Counted from the stretch's first letter, positions 23,320 through 34,986 are shown. The stretch is DNA of 64,000 bases from Loripinus fragilis (GCA_964019695.1 OZ026522.1:64813811-64877810); one strand, 5' to 3'. The notes: generated by a model not told the origin, from the letters alone. Numbers and translations are program-made.

Positions 23320-23490
23320 ACCAGAACAGAATTCAGAACCCCAAAAGGTCTACGCCAATGATGCACTGACAAATGCCTACATTCAGTGTGTAGAAAATAA
23401 GATGCCAGTGAGAAAAGCTGCAAAACTGTACAACATAACCCACACCACTTTGAGAGACAGGCTGTCCGGTAGAGTGCATATAGATACTTT
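23320..23490 (+). CDS. Pipsqueak-type helix-turn-helix segment (exon or transposase remnant)
   Basis: Within one open frame (23255-23557), residues YANDALTNAYIQCVENK and MPVRKAAKLYNITHTTLRDR followed by LSGRV match the HTH_psq pattern: a helix, a basic MxxRKAAKxYxIxxTTLxDRxxG recognition helix, then a Gly. Known: this domain binds DNA in pipsqueak/BTB factors and in pogo/Tigger-type transposases. The flanks are not protein-like: a T-rich lead, and after GRVHID a hydrophobic tail ending at a stop. So it is either one exon of a host or transposase gene (a possible G|GTAGAG donor lies after LS) or a relic. Neither partner exon was found. Confidence 0.55.
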
Positions 23491-24101
23491 GCTTTTACAC
23501 ATTGAAACAGTTATTTTTTTCCCAATTTTGTATTTTATGAAAGTTGAATGTTGTTAAAACCCAATATTAAAATTATGCTTGGCCTTCATTTTGAGTTTTT
23601 GAGCGGGAATAGTGTGACGTCACTCTCTAGGCGGAAGTAGGTCAAACCAAATGACAGACGTCAATTTTTACCATGTTTACATAAGTTTCAGTTTTCATAG
23701 TAGGATGTTAGTTTGGAGAAAGGATTTATCTGCAGTGGAATGCAAAAATGATGCATAAATAAGGCAAGCATACCCTTACAGAAAAAAATGCACTGCCGCG
23801 AACAATTTTAGCGAACAGCTAGAGAATATTCTGCGATTGCTCTGTAAACATAGCCTTATATGGCTGACCAGTATTCGCGGAATGTTCGCGAGATGTTCAC
23901 TTTTCACATGCAAATTAGGTCTGCAGCAAATACTTTGAGTTAACAGCCAGCGAATATGTGGCGAACATGATTCAAAACAGCAAATTAAATATGATATGCA
24001 GCGAATATCCCACAAACATTCTGCAAATATGCGGCGAACATGCATTTAAATATGTAAAATAAATATGCAGCGAATATGTGGCAAACAATAATTGCGACTA
24101 T

Positions 24102-25763
24102 TAGTGGTAGGCCGATTAATCGAGTTCATCGATCATTGGTCATTTTCAGCAAACTGATTGATTGGTAGTTTTTCAATAATCGATTACTCGGTAATGACAT
24201 TCTGCTACATTGGCCTTAAGTTTTTAGCTTGTGTTTTTGTTAAATATGACCCCTATCTGCATTTTCAGTATTTGTTATGAACAGCAGATAATGTTTTAAA
24301 ATGTGTTCTTTGTTTCTAGGGCCCTGTTATTTGACACCTTACATGGCTGGTCAATCAAATCGAGGCCGTAAGGCATCAAAAAAGTAGCATGATATGTCCC
24401 ATATGTATTTTATTTTAGTCGATTAATGATCGATCATTGGTCACTTGTTATACTCCGTCCAGATAAGAGACGTTGGGCGGTTCTTAGCTAAGTTCAACCC
24501 CTGGACAAATACATTTGGAAATCGGTTAGTCAGGTCACATTGTTTGTGTATTCATCCATCTGTTAAACTCTCCACCCTGTAGTTTTATAGTTTATCTTAA
24601 ACACATACATGTATTATAAACTATTCAAGCAAAAAAGCAACCTTCGACAATGAAATCTACAATCACACAACTTTTATTATTTCATAAAAGATCTGTGTAC
24701 CCTTTTCCGTGGCCCAGATATTGAACCCTTATCATGCCAAAATTTAATCGGTGTTGGTTTCTGTGAAGGGAAGGTGGGCTGTTTTGATGTTGTTGTTGTT
24801 ATTATAATGCTATTTTTTCGAAGTCAGAGCTAAAAAACCCAAATCATTTTCTTGCCAAACAAACACTCTACCACTGGTTGACTTTACAGGTAACTACAGA
24901 TTTTTGAAGGCGTCATTCATATCAGCCTGTTTGTTGGGCTAGTTGATTAATGTGTAATCACTAAACCTATATTACATGTACGCCGTTTATCCGTATATCA
25001 TGTGCAAAACAGTTCGCTTTTCCTACAAATGTATGGATTTTTGCGTTTAACCCATATTATGGCTAGCATCCTTTTTGTGGTAAATAGGTGAACAGTGCAG
25101 ACCCAGATCAGATGCCGCAAAACGAGGCGTCTGATCAGGGTCTCCACTGTTTGCTTATAGATTGCCCTATCAAGATTGGAATAACAATGAAAAATACCAC
25201 CCAACAACCCCAAAAACGGAAATGGACAGGTCCAATTAATAACAGTGGAAAATTCCACTCTGCTTAAATGGGTTAAGGTGGTTTCTTGTGACATGGCTGT
25301 ATAGTTAATACAATACTAAAGGAAATCAATGGTAAAAAGTACGCTACATGCAATCAAATCTTCATTATGCTGTGCAATCTGAGCAACAACAACCATTCTA
25401 ACATGGACCAGTCTGCTTTGCTGATCTAACTAAAATTCACATACGTTCTAGAAGGCCCTGAACAGTGAGCAATAATATATACCAATGTGTCTGTAAACGA
25501 GTAAGACTGAAGTTTTCTGTTTAGATCTGCTTGCGAGTGTTTACCAGGCATGCTAACCTAATAAAGCTGGCCACCTTTGTCGTCTGCGGCTTAGTTGTTT
25601 TGCACGATTAAAGCGTGCCTATGCTGTGATACCTAGTTTGCTGTTGACCAGTCTAAATTGACAGTGAATGGCAGTGCTTTGTCTGACAGGCCCAACGTCC
25701 GTTACATGGTCGCACTATATTTCCGATGATCGATCGTAAAAATCCAGCCGATTCCTACCACTA
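24102..25763. mobile_element. Non-autonomous hAT element (hAT-2), 1.66 kb
   Basis: Ends TAGTGGTAGG and CCTACCACTA, with ATCGATCATTGG-type subterminal palindromes. The exact 8 bp target-site duplication GCGACTAT lies at 24094-24101 and 25764-25771. Most of its interior is family X copy 2. No transposase. Confidence 0.92.
24451..25717 (+). mobile_element. Family X TIR element, copy 2 (nearly full-length)
   Basis: Left terminus TACTCCGTCCAGATAAGAGA then CGTTGGGCGG; right terminus CCCAACGTCCGTTACATGGT then CGCACTA. The termini are imperfect inverted repeats flanked by TA/TATA. At 1.27 kb it is the least interrupted copy and defines the family. It contains a short hairpin at 25093-25155. Confidence 0.75.
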
Positions 25764-26517
25764 GCGACTATCCTGGGAACAAGCAGCAATCAATGATTTA
25801 CAAAAGTCAAAGCTAGTTAAACTCAAATAGTCAAAATTTATCCATTTTGCACTGACCTCGGCAAGCAACACCATTTGAGAACAATCAAAGGGTATCAACT
25901 CAAACATCATAGGAACAGAAAAACACATGAGAAGAGATTACATACCGTAAAAAGACTTCTCAACATGTTGTCATTTTTGCATCATGGCAATTATGACAGC
26001 CATTTAATTGAAGAGTTTTAAGGGAAGATAATTTTGAATCTATCTCCCCAGTAAAAAAAAAGATATTTAGATGGAGAGCTATATGAGTTGAAGTTCCTTA
26101 GATGAACACTCCGCAAATACATAAAAAGTTAAAGTCACTGTAACGAATATACAGCGAACAGTATCCAGAACTAAGTTCTTATTGCGAATACCGGGCGAAT
26201 AGTACCTTGTTCTTGAAAAAAGTTTAAGTTTTTGCTGCGAATATGCAGCGATTATATGACAAACTGCAAACATTCAGCGATCACTTTTTTGTCAGACCAA
26301 CTTTGTTCGCTGGGTATTCATGACAAGAAGTGAATATATAACAAACAATTACTGTAAACAATGCAGTTCGCAGAATTTGTAGAATATTTGCAGCATATTC
26401 ATCAGATATTTGCACAAAGACAGCTTTTCCGTAAGGGATAACTCGAAAGAATAAATGAATGTATATTGGCTTTGAGGCCTTAACTATATAGGTATACTGA
26501 ATATATATGACCAACAG

Positions 26518-27095
26518 TCATAGTGTGGTTATGCATCTTAAGTTTAAACCGGGTGTCATCAGTTATAGAGGAGTTATTGCCCTTTGATTTCCTAAATTAC
26601 AATGTTTTATTTTCCGTCCTCAGCCATAACTAGGTAACCAATGGATGGATTTTCATGAAACTTGTACTGAAAATATACGACCATAGTGTGGATATACACG
26701 TGAAGTTTCATCAGGGTGTCATCAGTCATAGAGGAGTTATCACCCTTTGATTGCCTAAATTTCAATGATTTTTTCCGTCCTCGGCCATAACTAGGTATAC
26801 TGAAGAGTTATTGCCCTTTTGTTTTAAGAATGTCAATGAAATTTCCTGTCCTCAGCCATTTATTAGCAAGCAAAAGAAGGACTTTTATGAAATTTATACT
26901 GAGTATGTATGACGACAATGTGATGATGCATGTGAAGTTTCATGAGGATGTCATCGGATGTAGAGAAGTTATTGCCCTTTGACTGCCTAAATATTAAATA
27001 TGAATTTTAGGCAATGCACATGAATATTCATTAGAATGTCTTTAGATATACAGGAGTTATTGCTCTTTAATTGCCTTAATTTCAATGAAAAAAAA
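26518..27095 (+). repeat. ~140-170 bp tandem repeat, about four units
   Basis: The phrases GTGAAGTTTCAT..G.GTGTCATC, GAGGAGTTATTGCCCTTTGA and CGTCCTCAGCCATAACTAGG recur through the block. The shape is that of a HINE/pearl core without its ends. No gene. Confidence 0.7.
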
Positions 27096-27325
27096 TCTTA
27101 TAATTTTGGCCGGGGATATCAATTTTGGTGTCGAATTTGCGTGTTTTTCTTGTTTCTCAATCAAAACACATGTTGTGGATACTTTGAGATGGTTGTTTTG
27201 AGCGCCTAAAACACATGTCAAAACGAATAGATGAGAATTTTTTGTAATTTAACGACCAAATGCCTATTTATCAGGACCTATGCAGGGTTAGCACAGGCTT
27301 GAAAAATACTTTGATTTAGAGGGCT

Positions 27326-28297
27326 CAACTCATTCGTTTTGCTAGAGCATCTAGCTATGTTGCTGACTTCAACACTCGCAATAAATTGTTAACTCAGAAA
27401 CTTCTTAAACAAGGCTATCGGTATCATAAACTTTGCAAAACATTTTCAAAATTTTATAGATGATACTATGATTTGATTTCTAAATTCCAAGTTGGACTTA
27501 AATCTCTCTTCCGCCAAGGACTTTCGGAACCTGATTTCTATGGTGACTTGGTGTATAAATTGAAGAAGATTGTTGGCTCTAATAATTTTTCAGCGTAGTT
27601 CATTAAAATAATTTCCCATTATAAAAAGATTGGCTATAACATTAATGTATTGCAACAGACTGCATGCTTGGTAGTCAACCCAATCACGGTTGGCAACTTT
27701 GCTTTCCTCTTTAATTGCACGCCGGTGGGTCGGACTTCAGACTCTATGATGGTTCTGACTTAAAGACTTATCTATTGATGAGATGGTAGGGGCCTGATGC
27801 TTTGGCTGTTTGTCGGGCCCACCGGGGTTTACCTGTTGGATTTCTTTTGCTCCGGTATTCAGTTTAATTTACTTTTGAGTCCTTATCCTTGCTTTATCTC
27901 CTTGTTATATCTTGATTTATATGTTTTAGGAGATGATGCATTGATTAGTTAGGGGTCTTTCATGCAAACCAAATATCTATGTGTCTTGATCCACATCTGA
28001 ATTAAGGGTGAGGTTGGCGCCGTTAAACCGTTTTAAGCCCTCCAGTAAAATATTTTACTGACCGTTCCAAGGCGGTACTTCTTTTGTGGATCTTTTATGT
28101 TTTTGTTCTGTCGTGTGTTTGCTATGTCTTTGTGCGCGTCTGTTTATATGTGCTTTGTGGTCACCTGCTGGGAAAGGGCTGACCTCTTGGCTCTCGTTTG
28201 TGGTGTCTACTGTGAGTTTGTCACTTTCCCATAGGTATCCTGGGTCAAGTGTGGTACTTGATTGTATCGATTCCTGATCTTTGCACCCTTACTTACT
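27326..28297 (+). mobile_element. Penelope-like element, 5'-truncated copy
   Basis: Starts inside the RT thumb region (QLIRFARASSYVADFNT, then KLLKQGYRYHKL), with in-frame stops at about 27459 and 27597. It continues through FNCTPVGRTSDSMM to a stop near 27763, then the 3' region and GT-rich tail to 28285. A piece of this same tail is inserted in inverse orientation at 13394-13589. Confidence 0.85.
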
Positions 28298-28897
28298 TTC
28301 TTGAAAAGTCCTTGAAAATTAAATCTGCCTTGAAAAGTACTAGAAAATCACTCAGAAGCCTTGAAAAGTCCTTGAATTCTACTGTTTTCTGATTGACTTA
28401 GCACAGTTGATATATACCTTAATCATTAAAAAATTATTGTGCACAACAATTTTATACTAATTTTCTAATACTAATTTCTCCATTATCTCAGTCTAGCATT
28501 TCTGAAGTAAACATTTAACACTTAAATCTGTAGGAAAGTCTTTTAGAAGCAGAGTTGGGATATTTAAATTGTAATTGTAATTTAATTACATTTTCTAAAG
28601 TAATTGCATGTAATTGTAATTAAGACATTTCTTTAATTACAGTAATTTAATGTAATTAATTACATGGTCAAAAATTGGAGTAATTAACAATTACTTCCAA
28701 TTACTTTTTAATTACATTCAGATCAGCTATGAAATTCAGTTACCTTTAGAAGATTATCATAGATATTTAAAATGCTGCTAAATGGTTCTTGGTCTTTGTA
28801 AATGCATATATCATTGCTGTGCTCAATATATGAAAAGTTGAATGCAACATAACACAAGTGAGAAATGGTACTAGTCATGCTAGTATAGACATAAAAT

Positions 28898-29439
28898 AGC
28901 ATATAACAATTTCACCACAGACACAGAGTCATATAGGTATCCAAGGGAATGAGATGGTAGATAAGCAAGCAAAAACATCGCTTTCATTAGAACCGACTTC
29001 TTTTAAAATTCCATTTTCCAATTTTAAGCCATCTATCAATAAATATATCTTGGAAGAATGGCAAACTTCATGGAATAACAGCATTGGTAATAAACTTCTT
29101 GACATCAAACCAACTATTGGTGAATATCAATCAGTTGTTCGAAACATTAGAAGAGAAGAAGTAGTTTTAGCTCGACTCCGCTTAGGTCATACAAGAGTCA
29201 CTCATTCATACTTACTACAAGGTGAAGAGCAGCCACAATGTGTTGGTTGTGACGCACCATTCACTGTATGTCACTTCCTTTTGGAATGTGGCGATTTTGC
29301 ACAAGTAAGAAATGAGCCAAGATCTGACAAAAGGGACCTTCTGGCAATAAAAGTCAAAAGTGAGATATTTGCAGAGAAAGAAAGACCTAACTGTTGCGAA
29401 CAATTACCGAAAATTTTAAGAGATTATCTTTACAAATAA
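28898..29439 (+). pseudogene. Non-LTR retrotransposon RNase H / C-terminal fragment
   Basis: An open frame from about 28904 to the stop at 29439 encodes the end of a LINE polymerase. SHIGIQGNEMVDKQAK is the last RNase H motif (H-x-G-I-x-G-N-E-x-x-D), followed by LARLRLGHTRVTHSYLLQGE and then CVGCDAPFTVCHFLLEC, a terminal Cys-His finger typical of the I/Nimb and Jockey-related clades. The upstream RT and endonuclease are missing, so the copy is 5'-truncated, as is usual for LINEs. The 3' part probably reaches about 30030, where AATAAAAT-type signals lie. Confidence 0.85.
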
Positions 29440-30401
29440 CAAAGATATGAGCCTTTAAACTTGTAAAGATGATGCGTTTTAAACATGATGTCACTTAACG
29501 TTGTTAATGACGTTCTGACGTCAACACCATTGTGTCAACGTATGACACTTATATAAAGACGCTAGGAGCAATATTTCAAGAATGCTCCATGTTTCTGTAA
29601 ATTTGATGTGTATGCAATTGCATAGTCTACACAAATAGCCCACATATGCATATCCCGTGTTTACAAAAGCATTTGAAATGAGGTACCCTGTTTTAAAGGA
29701 AGTGTGTAGTCCATTTGTACAGCTGTTGCCATGGCAACATACATTATACGTATCACTTAATTTTATCAGAACTGTATGCGCCTTTGATTGTATTACATGT
29801 TAGAAGCAATTTGGTTGTATTGTAAGAACTTGCAAAATCTTGAGAATATAGACTTTTTTGAAATTTTGATTACACAAAAACTGCTAAAATGCCCGAAGGA
29901 CCCTTTTTTCAGATCGACGCTCAAATAATTGCTTCCATGTTGATAACATGAAAGAATTATTTCAAGATATACATATTGATAGTTTTATGACATTGTTAAG
30001 ACAAATAAATCTTTTTAATAAAATCTAATTGCTATTTTTAAAATCATGTTTTGTTTTACATTTGTATCAGACCATAATACAGATTTTTTATGTTGTATTC
30101 TGTTCAGTTAAAGAACATGTACAGTTATCTGAATAGCTCTTTGAAACTGTCAGATATTGTACGTGGTCTCTCCTGTCAACAATCGTATTGCAACTAATTA
30201 TCATTATACAAACTCATCATCATCATTCCTTTGATTTTATTTTATCAATTTTTACTTTTTCCATCTTCATCATGTTTAGTTTAATACCGTCTGACGCTAA
30301 TGACCCACAAGGGCTGATGCATCATTAAGAACCAAACAAACAAACAAACCACAGACACAGACTGTATGTTACCTCTTCTATTTTGAAAGCACCCTTTTTT
30401 T
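29440..30401. other. LINE 3' flank and AT-rich DNA
   Basis: Probable 3' UTR of the LINE fragment up to about 30030, then unassigned AT-rich sequence inside hAT-3. No gene seen. Confidence 0.4.
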
Positions 30402-30987
30402 AAGCAAATTATATATTCTTTGTAAACTGGTAAGTCCTTTAAAGACAAGCAAATTATATATTCTTTGTAAACTGGTAACTCCTTTAAAGACAAGCAAATT
30501 ATATATTCTTTGTAAACTGGTAACTCCTTTAAAGACAAGCAAATTATATATTCTTTGTAAACTGGTAACTCCTTTAAAGACAAGCAAATTATATATTCTT
30601 TGTAAACTGGTAACTCCTTTAAAGACAAGCAAATTATATATTCTTTGTAAACTGGTAACTCCTTTAAAGACAAGCAAATTATATATTCTTTGTAAATTGG
30701 TAACTCCTTTAAAGACAAGCAAATTATATATTCTTTGTAAATTGGTAACTCCTTTAAAGACAAGCAAATTATATATTCTTTGTAAACTGGTAACTCCTTT
30801 AAAGACAAGCAAATTATATATTCTTTGTAAACTGGTAACTCCTTTAAAGACAAGCAAATTATATATTCTTTGTAAACTGGTAACTCCTTTAAAGACAAGC
30901 AAATTATATATTCTTTGTAAACTGGTAACTCCTTTACAGACAAGCAAATTATATATTCTTTGTAAATTGGTAACTCCTTTAAAGACA
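30402..30987. repeat. 45 bp minisatellite, 13 copies
   Basis: Thirteen near-identical 45 bp units (core GCAAATTATATATTCTTTGT then AAACTGGTAACTCC). Variation is mostly one C/T position (AAACTGG or AAATTGG). Because 45 is a multiple of 3 and the unit lacks stops in several frames, long artefactual reading frames appear on both strands. I regard it as non-coding satellite inside hAT-3. Confidence 0.95.
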
Positions 30988-31201
30988 TTCAATAAGCAAT
31001 ACAAAACCAAAGAAGGTGTGAAATTCTCAACAATAGTATTTACTCAGACCATGTGTTGGTTAGTGAATTGACTCCTTGAAGGCAATTTGTTAAATTTTCA
31101 CACCTACTAAGGATCAACCCACTCATATGCTACTTAAGGTTTATGACCCAATCTATCCACTACATTATTTTAAATCCTTAAACTGATTATTTGCTATCTT
31201 C

Positions 31202-31242
31202 AATAATAATAATAATAGTAATAATAATAATAATAATAGAAA
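31202..31242. repeat. AAT microsatellite
   Basis: About 13 AAT triplets, one broken by a G. Confidence 0.9.
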
Positions 31243-32359
31243 TAAAATGTTATTCAGAAAATTAAATTGGATTCCACTCATCCAGAAAATTAAATTGGAT
31301 TCCACTCATTCGGTGAACCTGGGGCCTATCATTGTCGATATAAGTCATATAATAACAAAAAAATAAAAATAAAATAGATGTTCTAGTGGGGACAGAACTA
31401 GCAATGCCAGCATTATATTATACACACAAGTAATATTCATCACTATCTGATATAATTCCTTTTTGTACTTTTTTGCCAACTTTTATGTCTCAGGGCCAAA
31501 CTGATTTCTCATCAACACTTTTTGAGAACAGTTATTCTCTTGCATTTAAGCTAGCTTTACAAAATCATTTCCACGGTTTATCATCCACAATTGTAAGACT
31601 TTTGTCAAACAACAACTGATTTTATACATTTCATTTCTTTTAAGTTGCATCACTTGACAATATGAGTAGTCCTAAACATAAAATCAACCTAATAGACACA
31701 TACTGAGTTTAGAATGCCAAGGTTATACACAGACTTTTTAAGGAGTTTTAACTCATTTATGTATCTCTGAAATTAAAATCTGAATTAGCTATCTAAGTGG
31801 CAGTGAAATGTAATTGTAATGTAATTGATTACATTTGGCAAAGTAATTGTATGTAATTGATTACTTTGCTCAAAAGCCATGTAATTAAAATTGTAATTTA
31901 ATTGAGCAATTTCCAATGTAATTGTAAGTAATTAATTACGTTTTCAAAGTAATTGACACCAAGTCTGTTTAGAAGTCCTTGAAAAGTCCTTGAATTTTAC
32001 TCAAACTTGCCTGAATGAACCCTGCCTATGGATCTACATTCTTGTGACTCAGTGTCAGGCCGGGGCTTCAGGACCTTATATAATAGATGGATGATGGTCC
32101 TCTGGTTGTTCATTTTTGCAGCTCCCATTTCAATCCTGATGGTATGGAAGATGGAAATTTCATGTATAGTAACTGTGTTCCTTATACTAGAATATGCTGG
32201 TAAGTAATTTGGCTTCACTACAAATCTGTCTACCACCACTGTATTTGGTGGTAATAATAATTTGGCACTATTTACAATGTAAATGAAAATCACCAAAATA
32301 TAATACCAGTAAATAGCTTGGCTATACATGTATACATGTTATGCTGCTACCTTATACAA

Positions 32360-32675
32360 ATATTGGGCATGTCCAGATCCAGAAAGTTTTCCAGAGGGGG
32401 TCCAGCTCTGACGTTGTTATTTGTTTTTTTTTTGATGAGGGGAAAGAGGATTCAAATAGCACTAAAAGCAGGCCATCATAGACCCACCAGCAAAACGCCA
32501 TTTGAATGGCATTTCACTGGTGGGCCGCTGATTGCCCAACATTGCATGTTGGCTTGGTAGCTTTGTGATTTTTCAGGGGGTTCTGACTAGTATTGCTAAG
32601 AGACCCTATATTTTTGTGATTTTTCAGGGGTGTGGGGGTCCAGACCCCCCATCCCCCACTCTGGATTTGCCCATG
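32360..32675. mobile_element. GGATCCAG-type MITE
   Basis: Starts GTCCAGATCCAGAAAG and ends CTCTGGATTTGCCCATG, with G-rich GGGGGTCC blocks at both ends. A central hairpin is formed by ACGCCATTTGAATGGCATTT between CCAGCAAA and CACTGG. Relatives are at 41640-41940, 50795-51055, 55668-55950, 56073-56378 and 56640-56812, and the hairpin alone at 35315-35355. Confidence 0.75.
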
Positions 32676-33353
32676 TTGTGATAACCTGTAGACTGTAGTG
32701 TCCTAATCACAGATAATATGATATGGGCCACTACACAGGCAAGCCCGTCATGGGAGTTTGCGTCGACCAAGTAAGATTCAAACTTGTCTGCTAAGCTACA
32801 TAGAAAAGATAGAATATTGAAATTTGCATATTATACTTTCCAAAAATGGAATCTGTACCTTTGTTATTCACACAATCAGAAGACAGGTTTTCTCGTGTCT
32901 AGACCCATCTTTAATATGATGATAATATATTTTAGACCTCTAGATAAGCGGGCGTAATAAAAAATTAATATTCTTAGACTAATTTCTCATATTGGGTAAA
33001 AGTGGTTTGGGATTGTAGATGGGTAAATTTCGTCAAATAATCACAGAGTTATTGCCCTTGATTGATGTTGAAATTTATATTCCACTCTCTATTGAATTAG
33101 GTTGAAAAATAAGTAAAGTAAAGTATGTTTTAACTCTGTGTCAACATCGACTTTTCAAAGTTTTGTCATCTGCTGGTAAATTTTGCAAAATTTTTGAACT
33201 CAGATCAGGTCTGATCTGGATCCAAACCATTTGACACTTCCAAAGTGTTACTGAAAGAATTTTTGGAAAAAGTTAATTTGAAAAAAGTCAGCAGATGGCA
33301 ACAAAATCATTAAAGATGCATGCAAAGAGGTAAATTGTATTTATTAGTTTCAG
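32676..33353. other. Region just upstream of the first recognised exon
   Basis: Searched for a signal-peptide exon ending in phase 1. None was convincing (an ATG near 32749 with a GTAAG site is not hydrophobic). A partial AGATAAG-type MITE lies near 32938. Confidence 0.35.
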
Positions 33354-33479
33354 GTGTGGTGAGTCAGCCTGAGTCTTGCATTGTAGACTCTGATTGCACA
33401 GGCTACACAGTTTACAATGGTATAAGGTGTCAGAGTGGGACATGTGTATGCCAAACTAGTAATGCATGCAAGGACTATG
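33354..33479 (+). CDS. Exon: Cys-rich repeat 1 of the polycystin/REJ-like protein
   Basis: A 126 bp symmetric phase 1-1 exon between a TTTCAG acceptor and a GGTAAG donor. It encodes about 42 residues with six cysteines spaced C-x5-C-x10-C-x4-C-x-C-x5-C and the motif GYTVYNGIRC. The spacing is EB/EGF-like, and six cysteines suggest three disulfides in a secreted domain. I do not recognise a named family with certainty. The next exon (34987) encodes a diverged copy with the same phase, so the two arose by tandem exon duplication. The 2-base start needs a preceding exon ending in a single base. No upstream exon with a signal peptide was found. Confidence 0.7.
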
Positions 33480-33620
33480 GTAAGACTTAAGATACCCATT
33501 ATACCTCATTTACCCGAAATATTCAGACATTAATTTATTGCCAACAATATACTGAATAATGATCATGGTATATATTCTAAACATTTGAACACTTTACTCT
33601 TTCTGTTCTTAAATGAAATA

Positions 33621-33822
33621 CAGTGAAACCTGTCTTAAGCAGCTGTTCAAAAATAGACAAAAAGGTCTTAAAGCCATGTGGTAGCTCAATACAGGTCGAA
33701 AGTATTGCAGAATGCTCCCCTTGGAGCATCTGCAATACTTTTGACCTGCATTAAGCGATAATTGGTCTTGAAAACCCATTTTTGGTCTTTTTGAGAGTGG
33801 CTGCTTAAGACAGGTTTTACTG
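33621..33822. mobile_element. Tc1/mariner-type MITE, 202 bp
   Basis: Ends CAGTGAAACCTGTCTTAAGC and GCTTAAGACAGGTTTTACTG are inverted repeats flanked by TA. An internal hairpin (AAGTATTGCAGA..TCTGCAATACTT) lies near the middle. It sits in the first visible intron of the polycystin-like gene. Confidence 0.9.
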
Positions 33823-34986
33823 TATATGGTAATCAGGGTTGGAATTCACAAATTACTTGTCAGAATAGAAAACGGGGAAGACCCTGATCTGAAGATGCAT
33901 TCTGATCTGTGTCTGCCCTGCTTGTCTTGGGCTTCTTTGGCAGGCAACTAGAGTTTGAAATTTTAGAACAGATATAGATTTCAGGACTTTAGTTAAGAGT
34001 GCGTAACAGAAAAATAACTCTTATTTCTCAACCAAAAGATACGTTGTTGGTGCTCAAAAGAACCGTCTTGTTGAAACCTAAAACATATGCTAAAAATTAT
34101 GTGTAAGAAAAATTTTACAATTTTACGCTGAAAAAAATGTTTTAAACATCTAAACCTGTGGATTAAGAAAAAAAATTCTTATTTCTCACCCAAAACATAT
34201 GTTGTGGGTACTCGAAAGAACTGTCTCAATGAGACGATTCTTTTGAGCACCATTCTTTTGAGCACCCAAAACTTATGTAAAGACCAATGGGTAAGAAAAT
34301 ATTAACAATTTTACGCTCAAAAAATGTTTTTATCTAAATCTGTGAAAGTGACTGTACTGTATGCTTCAATTCAACAAGATCTATTATTACCCAATGTACT
34401 ATATAAAGAGTAATTAAGAATTTTTGACTGTTTGAATGAATTATCTATCGCTGCCAGTTTGATCCATTTTCGGTGACCACATGTTTTACTGTTTCCCAGT
34501 CACATGACATGCTGATGACACTGATGATATCAAACTCAGCACAGTCACTTAAATGGAGTTGCTGTTGGAGATGCAGTTTTGTTGCAAAGCAGCAAATTTT
34601 GTCTAATCCTCAAAGTGTTCTGTTCATTTTAACTAAGAAAACGAGTACCCACACTTTATAATTCTGACCACAAACAATGAAGTTGTTGGGAGTTAAAAGT
34701 GGCCAAATCATACCTCATATACGCTATTGTTAATGAACGTCTAATAACGTCTATTGACGTAAACGAACCACACGCGCATCACTATCAGCATCCCACAGCT
34801 GATATTTTATAGTCTTCTGAGTTGGGTAATAAAACAACTATTTCATACCTTGATGTGCAAGAGTCAAAACTTGGGCAACAGTGAATCAGCATCAGTGCTT
34901 CGGGTCATCCACAGCACCTCGGGGGTTATAGCTTTGACTGTTGCACAGAAAGGTATCATATGAAATAGTTGTATACTCTTCTTCAG

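Larger units (their letters stand above)
23769..26440. mobile_element. TIR element with repeated GCGAAYATG motifs, split by hAT-2
   Basis: Left end CCCTTACAGAAAA (23772) and right end TTTTCCGTAAGGG (26426-26438) are inverted repeats. Both flanks inside are dense in GCGAATATG/GCGAACATG words (over a dozen between 23795 and 24085 and between 26100 and 26400). The hAT-2 insertion at 24102-25763 interrupts it. Boundaries are approximate and no transposase is visible. Confidence 0.55.
28550..31967. mobile_element. Non-autonomous hAT element (hAT-3), 3.4 kb
   Basis: Ends CAGAGTTGGG and CACCAAGTCTG with long AT-rich inverted subterminal sequence (TTTAATTACATTTTCTAAAG against its inverse). The exact 8 bp target-site duplication TTTAGAAG lies at 28542-28549 and 31968-31975. 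It carries a LINE fragment, a 45 bp minisatellite and an AAT microsatellite. No transposase. Confidence 0.92.
27283..32024. mobile_element. CAGGGTT-TIR element, copy a (split by two insertions)
   Basis: Left end CAGGGTTAGCACAGGCTTG and right end GCCTGAATGAACCCTG, flanked by CCTATG (27277-27282 and 32025-32030). Copies b (49220-49548), c (59364-59727) and d (60199-60602) show the intact ~330-400 bp element. Here it is stretched to 4.7 kb by a Penelope fragment (about 27326-28297) and by hAT-3 (28550-31967). Its body is made of AAGTCCTTGAAAAGT-like words. Confidence 0.85.

Noticed and set aside
30402..30987. CRISPR-like repeat array
   Set aside because: Units are contiguous with no unique spacers, and the genome is eukaryotic.
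30281..31071. Long open frames on both strands over the 45 bp repeat array
   Set aside because: They arise because the unit is 45 bp and stop-free; no start context, domain or flanking coding sequence supports a protein.
32318..32560. Signal-peptide exon of the polycystin-like gene
   Set aside because: The hydrophobic-looking frame runs into a GGATCCAG MITE and has no phase-1 donor.
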